From contig NZ_JABEQE010000015.1 of assembly GCF_014174375.1 (NCBI RefSeq), positions 1 to 64,000 on the forward strand: a DNA stretch of 64,000 bases, in the 5' to 3' direction. Source of the stretch: Gluconacetobacter asukensis. GTDB taxonomy: Bacteria > Pseudomonadota > Alphaproteobacteria > Acetobacterales > Acetobacteraceae. The notes beneath the pieces were generated by a model. The model was not told the origin of the DNA, ran no database searches, and saw only the letters and a program-made list of their open reading frames with translations. This document shows, piece after piece, positions 18,884 through 26,911 of the stretch. The translations under genes and the position numbers were made by a program. The number at the start of each line of letters is the position of its first letter. Position 1 is the first letter of the stretch.

Positions 18884-19582
18884 TCAGGCGGCGGAGAAGG
18901 CGGCGGCGGTGACGGTCTGGAAAGGGGTGAAACCCAATGACCTGTAAAGCGCGATCGCACCGGTATTGGTCGCGTAGCAATGCAGGAAGGGAATGTTTCC
19001 CCGGGCCAGAATGCGTGCCGCCACTTCCCGCATCAGGAAGCCGGCATAGCCGCGTCCGCGATGGTCGGGATGGGTGCAGACGCCGCTGACCTCGACATAC
19101 GCATCGGGCTGCGTGCGCTCACCGGCCATGGCGACCAGACGGCCCTGGTCCCGGATACCGATGAAATGGCCCAGCGCATGGGTATGGGCGCGAAAGGGAC
19201 CAGGCTGCGTCAGGGTCGCCAGTGCCAGCATCTCCGGCGCGTCGTCGGCGCCCAGTTCTACGATATCAAAGCGGAGAGGGGTGGCTGTGACCGTATGGGC
19301 CACCATCTGCACGCAACCCGCCTGCTTGAGCCTGACCAGACCGGAGATGTGCCGAGGCGGATTTTTTTCCAGCAGCCAGATCTCATCTTCCGCCGCCAGC
19401 ATGGCCAGATCATGGAGTGCCGCCCCCGAAGCGTCGATGGCCGCCGCGAACGGGCCATAGGCGGGGTCGAATCGCACGGCATGGCCTCTCGTGACGGCGA
19501 AATTGTGCTGGCGGCCTGTGAGGGCCTGCCAGACGGGCCGGTCAAGAGGATGGCCATCCGACCGTTTTCCAAACTCGGACAT
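18884..19582 (-). CDS. GNAT-family N-acetyltransferase
   Basis: This 232-residue protein has a C-terminal GNAT fold with the acetyl-CoA binding motif HPDHRGRGYA at residues 171-180. A following ATNTGAIALYRSLGF segment is typical of the FR47-like subgroup. It transfers acetyl from acetyl-CoA to an amine of an unknown acceptor. The first 100 residues are poorly conserved in such proteins and I cannot assign them. It converges on katA with a 39-base gap and is divergent from the TonB receptor gene. Confidence 0.85.
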   Translation of the reverse strand: MSEFGKRSDGHPLDRPVWQALTGRQHNFAVTRGHAVRFDPAYGPFAAAIDASGAALHDLAMLAAEDEIWLLEKNPPRHISGLVRLKQAGCVQMVAHTVTATPLRFDIVELGADDAPEMLALATLTQPGPFRAHTHALGHFIGIRDQGRLVAMAGERTQPDAYVEVSGVCTHPDHRGRGYAGFLMREVAARILARGNIPFLHCYATNTGAIALYRSLGFTPFQTVTAAAFSAA

Positions 19583-19925
19583 CAGGGTGCTTTCGGACGC
19601 GTTGAAACCGGGCTATGCGCCTGCTCCGATTTTTTGACGAAGTCAACAAATCGGCCGAAAGGCCGGAGAGGCCGCGCGCCGGCCGCCCTGTGGAATGAAG
19701 CCGTCAAAATCTTGTTTTGTTTCGTCATTCCTTCTCAATGGTTTTGATTCTCTTTGCAGGGTGATGTTATTGGATGAAAATGTAACGACATGGAAATAAT
19801 TTGGCAGAGAGAAGAAACGATTGTCATGAAATCATAACGAGACCTGATCGGGCGCCAATCATATGAAAGCGGCCATAAGCCCGGAACGGCGTCATGGCGA
19901 CGCACAGCCAGCAGGACGGAGCGAT
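19583..19925 (+). other. 343-base divergent promoter region, no gene
   Basis: This region lies between the GNAT gene and the TonB receptor-phospholipase pair. Bases 19720-19850 are AT-rich and should hold the receptor promoter. A single Pho-like half-site TTGTCAT occurs at 19821-19827, but the next 11-base register (TCATAAC) is poor, so a Pho box is not established. In-frame ATG 19863 is less likely than 19926 as the receptor start. Confidence 0.4.
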
Positions 19926-22349
19926 ATGAACAAGAGCGCGGCCCTTTTTGTGACGACCTGTCTTACCGCTGTCATGATCCATCATGGGGCAATTGCCGCC
20001 ACCGCAAGCCACAAGCACAAGGTGCACAAGCCTTCGTCGCAGGCGGCTCCCGTGCGGGCTCAGGCCGCGCCGGAAGCTGTTGTGCCGGTTGCGGTGGCGC
20101 ATCCCGCTGTCGTGCCGGCCCCGGCAGCGCATGTCGCGAGCGGGAACGAGGCGATCGTCGTGCTGGGTGCGGGGGCCGCGCGCGAAACGCAGACCGTGTC
20201 GCATCTGGCGATCCAGCAATATGTGCCGGGTACCAGCCCTTTCAAGGCGCTTTCGAAGCTGCCGGGTGTCATGTTCACCTCGTCGGACCCGCTGGGGTCC
20301 TACGAATGGTCGCAGCAGATCATCATCCGCGGGTTCGACCAGAGCCGGCTGGGGTTCACGATGGACGGGGTGCCGCTGGGCAATCTGGCCTATGGCAACG
20401 ATAATGGGTTGTCGATCGGCCGGGCGCTCCAGACCGAGAATAACGGGCGCGCGACGTTGACCCAGGGTGCGGGGTCGGTGGGTGTCGCCGCGTCGAACAA
20501 TCTGGGTGGTGCGCTGGAGTTTACCTCGATCGACCCGACCAGAAAATTCGGTGTGGATGTGGCGGGAACAGTCGGTTCGGCCGCGACGTGGCGCACCTTC
20601 ATGCGCGTCAACAGCGGCGTGCTGCCGGGCGGCGGGAAGTTCTATGTCTCGTACGATTACCAGGACGCCAACAAGTGGAAGGGCGATGGCATCCAGCGCC
20701 AGCAGCAGGCCAATGCCAAATTCGTCCAGCCGCTGGGCGAGCATGTGAAACTGACCCTGTTCGGGGACTGGTCGCTGCGGCAGGAAAACGACTATCAGGA
20801 TCTGTCGCTGGCGACGATCGCGAAATATGGATACCGGGTCGACAATATTACGGGCAATTACAATCTGGCCAAGCAGGTCGGCTATGCCTACCAGAACGGT
20901 ACGCCCTATCCGGTCGGAATCGGCAACACCAACTACGGCAGCTATCCGGACTTCGTCTATTACAACGCGGCCGGTCTGCGTCAGGACGCGATGGGCTATG
21001 GACGGCTGGATTTCGACCTGACCGATCGCCTCAAGGGATTCGCGACGGTTTACGGCCATACCAATAGCGGCGAGGGCGTGTGGGCCACGCCATACCAGGC
21101 GACGCCGGCGGCTCTGGGCGGCGCGCCGCTTTCGGTCCGGACGACCGAGTACGACATCCATCGCGAAGGCTTCCTCGGCGGTCTGACCTATCAGGCGGGT
21201 CACCACACGATCGAAGGCGGGTTCTGGTTCGAGAACAACGATTTCGAACAGGCGCGGCGCTTCTATCCGCTGGGTCTGGACGGTACGCCGAGCAGCACCT
21301 ACTGGTACAAGAACAACTGGTTTGCCACCCAGTGGCAGGGTGCGTTCAATACCAAGACCTATCAGGTTCATCTGCAGGATACGTGGCAGATCACTCCGGC
21401 CCTGAAGCTGAATTATGGCTTCCGGTCGCTGATTGCGGACAATAATGCGCGTCAGATCGGCAGCAATATCCTGGGTGTGAAGGGGCCTGACGGCTATCCG
21501 TCGGGTTCGATCGAGGCGAGCAACGGCTTCCTGCCGCAGGTGGGGGCCAATTACCGCGTCAATGCGCATAATGAAGTGTTTGCCGATTTCGCGCGCAACA
21601 TGGCGGCGTTCGACAATTCGAACACCGGGGCGACCAGCCCGTTCGCCACGACGATTGCGGGCTATGAAGCGATCAGGAACAAGCTCAAGCCGGAAATGTC
21701 CTATTCCGAGGAGATCGGCTACCGCTATCACGACCATAATATCCAGGCATCGATCACCGGCTACTATGTCGAGTTCGAGAACCGGCTGCTGACCATCACG
21801 CAGGGAACGGGCGTGCAGGGCAATGCGTCGGCGCTGGCCAATGTCGGCGGCGTTACGGCGCGCGGCGTCGATCTGGCTTTCAACTACCAGTTCGCCCCCA
21901 ACTGGTCGATCTATGCGTCGTATGCCTTCAACGACTCGAAATATGACGACAACGTCAATAGTGGCGGCACCATCTATGCCACCCGGGGCAAGGATGTGGT
22001 GGGCATGCCGCGCAACCTGGCGAATGTGCAGATCGGCTACGATGACGGGTCGATCTGGGGCAATATCAACATGCAGTTCCAGGACAAGCGGTCTTATACC
22101 TACCTGAATGATGCATGGGTGCCGGCGAACGACGTGTTCAATCTGAATGTGGGCTATCGCTTCCATAGCAGCAACTGGTTGCTGCGTGGGGTGGATGCCC
22201 AGGTAAACGTGAGCAACCTGTTCGACAAGCGCTACGTGGCGTCGGTCGGCACCAACGGGTTCGTGTTCTCGGACCCGACGCACACCTTCGCCACGCTGCA
22301 GGCAGGGGCACCGCGCATGGTGTTTTTCACCCTGCGCAAGCATTTCTGA
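19926..22349 (+). CDS. TonB-dependent outer membrane receptor, phospholipase-linked
   Basis: This 807-residue receptor has a signal peptide (to about residue 24), then an unusual linker of about 45 residues rich in His, Lys, Ala and Pro, and a TonB box EAIVVLG. The plug (about 90-210) is followed by a 22-strand-type barrel ending in Phe (LRKHF). The plug contains IIIRGFDQSRLGFTMDGVPLG. It imports an unknown ligand using TonB energy. ATG 19926 follows GGACGGAGCG. The phospholipase gene starts eight bases after its stop, so the two are co-transcribed. It is clearly paralogous to the receptor at 26912, sharing PGTxPxKxLxxxPGVMF and DxxPLGxLAYxNxNGL. Confidence 0.88.
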   Translation: MNKSAALFVTTCLTAVMIHHGAIAATASHKHKVHKPSSQAAPVRAQAAPEAVVPVAVAHPAVVPAPAAHVASGNEAIVVLGAGAARETQTVSHLAIQQYVPGTSPFKALSKLPGVMFTSSDPLGSYEWSQQIIIRGFDQSRLGFTMDGVPLGNLAYGNDNGLSIGRALQTENNGRATLTQGAGSVGVAASNNLGGALEFTSIDPTRKFGVDVAGTVGSAATWRTFMRVNSGVLPGGGKFYVSYDYQDANKWKGDGIQRQQQANAKFVQPLGEHVKLTLFGDWSLRQENDYQDLSLATIAKYGYRVDNITGNYNLAKQVGYAYQNGTPYPVGIGNTNYGSYPDFVYYNAAGLRQDAMGYGRLDFDLTDRLKGFATVYGHTNSGEGVWATPYQATPAALGGAPLSVRTTEYDIHREGFLGGLTYQAGHHTIEGGFWFENNDFEQARRFYPLGLDGTPSSTYWYKNNWFATQWQGAFNTKTYQVHLQDTWQITPALKLNYGFRSLIADNNARQIGSNILGVKGPDGYPSGSIEASNGFLPQVGANYRVNAHNEVFADFARNMAAFDNSNTGATSPFATTIAGYEAIRNKLKPEMSYSEEIGYRYHDHNIQASITGYYVEFENRLLTITQGTGVQGNASALANVGGVTARGVDLAFNYQFAPNWSIYASYAFNDSKYDDNVNSGGTIYATRGKDVVGMPRNLANVQIGYDDGSIWGNINMQFQDKRSYTYLNDAWVPANDVFNLNVGYRFHSSNWLLRGVDAQVNVSNLFDKRYVASVGTNGFVFSDPTHTFATLQAGAPRMVFFTLRKHF

Positions 22350-22357
22350 CCGGCCCG

Positions 22358-24379
22358 ATGCGTAATGCCCCCGGACGCCGGCGCTTCCTGCAATGGAGCG
22401 CCGGGCTGGCGGCCGGGGGTGTGTTGCCCGACAATCTGCGCCGGGCCCTGGCCATTCCCCCGCATCGTGTGACCGGCACGATCGCGGATGTGGCGCATGT
22501 GGTGATCCTGATGCAGGAGAACCGGTCGTTCGATCATTATTTCGGCTGTCTGAACGGCGTGCGCGGCTATGGCGACCCCAGGGCCGAACGCCTGCCGGAC
22601 GGGAGTTCCGTCTTTGCCCAGCCGGACGGCATGGGCGGGCGGGTGCTGCCGTTTCGCCTCGATACCGCCCATACTTCCAGCGCCTGTCTGGCCAGCCTCG
22701 ATCATAGCTGGAAGGGAACGCAGGCGGCATGGGATGACTGGAATAACTGGGTGCCGCGCAAGACGGCCATGACGATGGGCCATTTCACCCGAGCGGAGAT
22801 CCCTTATTATTACGCGCTGGCCGACGCGTTTACGATCTGCGACGCCTATCATGCCTCGATCTTCGGGCCCACCAATCCGAACCGGCTTTATTTCTTCACG
22901 GGCACCAATGGCCTGGCGGTGGGCAATCTGGGTCGGCAGGCCATCGAGAATGTCGATGACGGCAACTGGACCGCCGACATGGCGCATGACCGTGCATCGT
23001 TCGCGCCATTCCGTTGGATGACCTATCCCGAACGGTTGCAGGCTGCCGGGGTCTCGTGGCGGGTCTATCAAGAATATGATAATTTCGGTGACAATCCGCT
23101 GGCATCATTCGCCGCATTCCGGAAACTGGAGCGGCGGTCATGGCGATATCAGCGCGCGCGGCGCGTTGTTCCGGGGTCCAGCCGCGCGAACATGAAGAAT
23201 TCGGACGGCCGGTATCTGGTCGAGGCGTTCGAGCGGGATGTGGCGAGCGGCCGCTTGCCGCAAGTATCGTGGATCGTGCCGCCCACCGCCCTGTCGGAGC
23301 ATCCCGACGCGCCGCCGGGTTATGGCGAATTCCTGATCTCGCGCCTGATGGACGTTTTCGTGCGGTATCCCGATATCTGGGCGAAGACGGTCTTCATCCT
23401 GAACTACGACGAAAATGACGGGTTCTTCGACCATGTGCCGCCCCCGGTTCCCGCCCTGGAGGCGGCTCAGGGGGGCGGCACCGTTCCGGTGACGGGCGAG
23501 GTGTATGAGGGTGTGCCGGTCGGGCTCGGCCCACGGGTGCCGGCCCTTCTGATATCGCCCTGGAGCACGGGCGGCTGGGTCAACTCGCAGATTTTCGATC
23601 ATACCTCGGTTCTGCGCTTTCTTGAGGCGCGGTTCGGCGTGGAGGTGCCGAACATCACCCCGTGGCGCCGCACGATCTGCGGGGACCTGACCTCGGCCTT
23701 CGACTTCACGCGCAAGGATGCACTGTGGCCGGCGGCCCTGCCGGATACCTCAGGCTATTTGGTTCGGACGCGTGCCTCGTGCCGTCTGCCGCCGCCGGTG
23801 ATCCCCGACCGGCAGTCTCTTCCCCGTCAGGAAGACGGGCAACGGCCGGCCAGGCCCCTTCCTTATGACCTGCATGCCGATCTGGACGCGGGGGGTACGC
23901 TCCGGCTGGGCTGCGCCGGCACGCAGGGGGCCGTGTTTCGGGTGCGCGACGGGCATGGCGTGCGCCATTATACGATTGGGGCCGGGGGCGGCCATGCCGT
24001 CGCGGTCGACGGGGCGGTGACGGTGCAGGGGCCCAACGGCTTCTACCGTGGCTTTACGACCTGTGCCGGCGTTTCGGTGGCCTTGCGGGCGGGGACCTCC
24101 TTGGACGCGGTCGTGCTGCGGTTGGGCCGGGATGCTGGTGCTGCGCGCAGGGTTGTCGTTGTGGATGTCTATGGAGATAGGCGGTGGGAGGTTACGGTGC
24201 CACCGTGGGGATCGGTCGATGTCACGATCGAGATCGGCCGGAGCGACCATTGGTACGACCTGACGGTTGAACTGGACCAGGGAGGCCGGCGCGTTATCCG
24301 GCTTGCCGGTCATCGCGAGACCGGACGGCCCAGCCGCACCGACCCTGCCATCGGCAGCATGGCAGGTCTGCCCGCCTGA
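22358..24379 (+). CDS. Phospholipase C, phosphocholine-specific type (PlcC/PlcN family)
   Basis: This 673-residue phosphoesterase begins with a Tat signal (RRRFLQWSAG at residues 7-16). The catalytic phosphoesterase domain (about 45-480) has MQENRSFDHYFG, GPTNPNRLYFFTG and NYDENDGFFDHVPPP, the metal and nucleophile motifs of this family. Two C-terminal beta domains of the kind found in bacterial PlcN (about 500-660) follow. It should release a phosphorylated head group from phospholipids outside the cytoplasm. It lies directly after a TonB receptor, which may import a product. Such enzymes are often phosphate-regulated; here the promoter evidence is weak. Confidence 0.88.
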   Translation: MRNAPGRRRFLQWSAGLAAGGVLPDNLRRALAIPPHRVTGTIADVAHVVILMQENRSFDHYFGCLNGVRGYGDPRAERLPDGSSVFAQPDGMGGRVLPFRLDTAHTSSACLASLDHSWKGTQAAWDDWNNWVPRKTAMTMGHFTRAEIPYYYALADAFTICDAYHASIFGPTNPNRLYFFTGTNGLAVGNLGRQAIENVDDGNWTADMAHDRASFAPFRWMTYPERLQAAGVSWRVYQEYDNFGDNPLASFAAFRKLERRSWRYQRARRVVPGSSRANMKNSDGRYLVEAFERDVASGRLPQVSWIVPPTALSEHPDAPPGYGEFLISRLMDVFVRYPDIWAKTVFILNYDENDGFFDHVPPPVPALEAAQGGGTVPVTGEVYEGVPVGLGPRVPALLISPWSTGGWVNSQIFDHTSVLRFLEARFGVEVPNITPWRRTICGDLTSAFDFTRKDALWPAALPDTSGYLVRTRASCRLPPPVIPDRQSLPRQEDGQRPARPLPYDLHADLDAGGTLRLGCAGTQGAVFRVRDGHGVRHYTIGAGGGHAVAVDGAVTVQGPNGFYRGFTTCAGVSVALRAGTSLDAVVLRLGRDAGAARRVVVVDVYGDRRWEVTVPPWGSVDVTIEIGRSDHWYDLTVELDQGGRRVIRLAGHRETGRPSRTDPAIGSMAGLPA

Positions 24380-24431
24380 CAGCCGGATTGCCAACGCGCC
24401 CTGATGACGATTCTGTGTGCGTTGGTGGGCG

Positions 24432-24488
24432 CCGATACGCAAAAATACATGCCTTACGTGATCTTTGCGGGTCTTTTTTGCGTATCGG
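24432..24488. repeat. Perfect 14-base inverted repeat after the phospholipase gene
   Basis: CCGATACGCAAAAA (24432-24445) and TTTTTGCGTATCGG (24475-24488) are perfect reverse complements, 29 bases apart. There is no T-run after the right arm, so a simple terminator is not certain, though an RNA stem is likely. The remaining bases of 24380-24725 show no gene. Confidence 0.6.
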
Positions 24489-24725
24489 ACCATATTTCCA
24501 GTCAGCCCGTCAGTGTCCGGCCGGATTATCTGCCGTCTGGACTGGTATTGAAAATTTATATAACAAAAGGAATGACGTGATGTTTATGGATTGGGGGCGT
24601 TCGTGTCTCGGTGGAGGGTAATGAAGAATCGCCCAATGTTCTTCTGAAAGATGTGGAGCCTGCCTCGCATCCGGCGGGTGAGGGGGGACGGCGCGCGCTT
24701 TATATTTTGATTTTGGTACAAAAGA

Positions 24726-26327
24726 GTGCCAGCCTCTTCGGCCGTACGGGGGGCGATTGATAGGCTGCATGCAGTCCGTGTTGAATGGCATTTATTTCTC
24801 GCGGTTATCAGGGTACTGGTTGTACTGGATGCGCTGCGCGAGGGGGCAGGGTTGGGCTGGAGACCTTATCGTTCAGCAGAAACCAGACGAGGCATTGGAA
24901 CGGCCGCGATGCTTGTTGCGGTCTTTGGTGCGAGTTGCCTGATTTCTCGTTTCTTCTTTACGGACGAATTCGGCTATTCCTCCTTCTGGCCACCAAACGC
25001 TGCGATGCTGGTCGCGCTGCTGACCTTGCGGCCCCGCCTGGCGATGGGGGTTCTGGCCGCCTGTCTGGCCGTCAATTTCGGGATCAACAGATTCGCCGGT
25101 GCGCTGTCGCCGCCCGAGAGCCTTCTGGCGTGCAGTCTGAATGTCATACAGGTATTGCTGGCTGCTCCCATGACGCGCCGCTTCTGCGGGGCGAAGATCG
25201 ATCTGACGCGCCCGCGCCGTTTCGCGGCGTTTACCGTCATCGCGCTGCTGTCGGCCGCTACCGAGGCGGCGATCGGCGTCGCGATCGAATACTTGTTTCT
25301 GGGAGACGCCGCGCCGCCTATTGGCGAATGGATGCAATGGGTTCTCTGCGACGCGCTGGGGTTGCTGCTGGCCACGCCCGCTGTGTTGAATCTACTTCGC
25401 TACTCGCGTCCGGGGCAGATCATCCGGCGGGTCGAGAAAGAGAACGTGGCCTTGCTCCTGTCCTGTGTCGTGCTGACGATCCTCAGCTTCGCCTGGACGC
25501 GCTCACCATTGTTCCTGTTCCTCTACCCGGCCCTCGCGATGCTGGCCTTTCATGCCAGGCCCGCATGGAGCCTGACGGCCGTCTTCTTCGTCTCTGCCTT
25601 TGCCTCGGCGCTGACGGCGCGTGGATTGGGGCCGATCGCCCGATTATCGCCGGACGGCACGCTGATGCGCGAAGGCATGATGCAGCCTTACCTGTTCTCG
25701 CTTCTGCTGGTCGTGTTGCCGATCAACAACGCGGTGGGTGAAAAACGGCGCGACACCCGCCGGCTGATGATGATGAAGGCCAATCTGGAACATGCCGCGA
25801 CGCATGACATGCTGACCTCGACCATGAATCGCCAGAAATTCGAGGCAGTTCTGAAGTCGGTGGTCGAATGGCTACAGCCGGGAGTGATTCTCTTCATCGA
25901 TATCGACGATTTCAAGGGGGTCAATGACAGTTTGGGGCATCAGGCGGGAGATGCATTCCTGAAGGCGTTCAGCGTCCGGCTGCGGGGACTGGTTACATGG
26001 CGCGGCGGTTGTGTCGGCCGTTTTGGCGGCGACGAATTTGCGGCGTTCGTTCCGGGCAGGTTTTCGCCGGAGGAACTCGATGCGCTATGTGGCATGATTT
26101 CCAGCGCGCTACGCGCACCCTATTGCTTTGCGGGAGTCACGCGATCGGTGACGGCCAGCATCGGTGCGGTGATGACCGGTATGGATCGCATTACCGCCGA
26201 TGAACTGATTCACCGGGCTGACACGGCCCTTTATGCGACCAAGGCGGCCGGTCGCGATGGGTATACGCTCTTCAGGGAGCCCGCCGCCGACGATCTGGTC
26301 CCTTTTTCGGCGGGCCGAGCGCTGTAA
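24726..26327 (+). CDS. Membrane diguanylate cyclase with MASE1 sensor domain
   Basis: This protein of about 533 residues has eight or so hydrophobic segments (about residues 55-330) forming a MASE1-type membrane sensor, with FWPPNAAMLVALLTLRPR typical of that family. A GGDEF domain (about 355-515) follows, with intact RFGGDEF. It should make cyclic di-GMP from GTP. The RxxD inhibitory site normally five residues before GGDEF is not present, so product inhibition is probably lost. The start is uncertain: GTG 24726 opens the frame, and ATG 24909 would remove only part of the leader. It stands alone between two TonB receptor genes. Confidence 0.83.
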   Translation: MPASSAVRGAIDRLHAVRVEWHLFLAVIRVLVVLDALREGAGLGWRPYRSAETRRGIGTAAMLVAVFGASCLISRFFFTDEFGYSSFWPPNAAMLVALLTLRPRLAMGVLAACLAVNFGINRFAGALSPPESLLACSLNVIQVLLAAPMTRRFCGAKIDLTRPRRFAAFTVIALLSAATEAAIGVAIEYLFLGDAAPPIGEWMQWVLCDALGLLLATPAVLNLLRYSRPGQIIRRVEKENVALLLSCVVLTILSFAWTRSPLFLFLYPALAMLAFHARPAWSLTAVFFVSAFASALTARGLGPIARLSPDGTLMREGMMQPYLFSLLLVVLPINNAVGEKRRDTRRLMMMKANLEHAATHDMLTSTMNRQKFEAVLKSVVEWLQPGVILFIDIDDFKGVNDSLGHQAGDAFLKAFSVRLRGLVTWRGGCVGRFGGDEFAAFVPGRFSPEELDALCGMISSALRAPYCFAGVTRSVTASIGAVMTGMDRITADELIHRADTALYATKAAGRDGYTLFREPAADDLVPFSAGRAL

Positions 26328-26911
26328 GACGGGGCGAGGCGGCTGCCCTGCCGAGATCAACCCGGCGTTAATTGTGTGATCAGGCGAGGGACCAGCCCGT
26401 TCGGGCCGGATCGAAGCGGGAGAGGCGCCCGCCGTCTCCCGCTGCCGGTTGCATTGCATATGATATGACATGTCATGTCGTATTCGAAATAAGAGGCGTC
26501 GCCTCCGTTCATGAATGGCGCCATCCGGTCCCTTAACCTGGCATTGGTAACGATACGAATCAGAGCCGTTGCGGTTTCATAATGTTGTCGTGGCGATCAA
26601 ATGAATTGGCGCCATTTAGAAGGCAATTCGTGTCCAGTGCAGGGCAGAGGGATAATACTTTCAAATATTTTTTGGTTCTGCGGGGGCTGGGGGATCGAGG
26701 GCGGATGGGAGTTTCTCCGCCATATGTGTCAACATATGTCAGGGTGCCCTCCGTATCTGACAATTAAATCAATATAAACAGAATATTGAGGTGGTCGTTT
26801 CGGATTTGTCGTTTCTATATTCCCGATTGACCAAACATTGCCGAAATGTAACATTACTCTGGTCCGTAACTGATCTGCGTCACGAACATCGATCCTGGAG
26901 TCCTCAGCAGA
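26328..26911 (+). other. 584-base intergenic region, no gene
   Basis: GCGGGAGA (26417-26424) and TCTCCCGC (26435-26442) form a stem that may end the upstream transcript. A 12-base perfect palindrome ATGACATGTCAT lies at 26465-26476. Bases 26540-26900 are AT-rich, with direct TGTCA motifs around 26728-26741 spaced 10 rather than 11 bases. The region presumably holds the promoter of the second receptor. Confidence 0.45.

Noticed and set aside
19821..19838. Possible Pho box before the receptor-phospholipase pair
   Set aside because: Only one good half-site (TTGTCAT) is present; the next 11-base register does not match, unlike the two clear boxes at 2853 and 4219.
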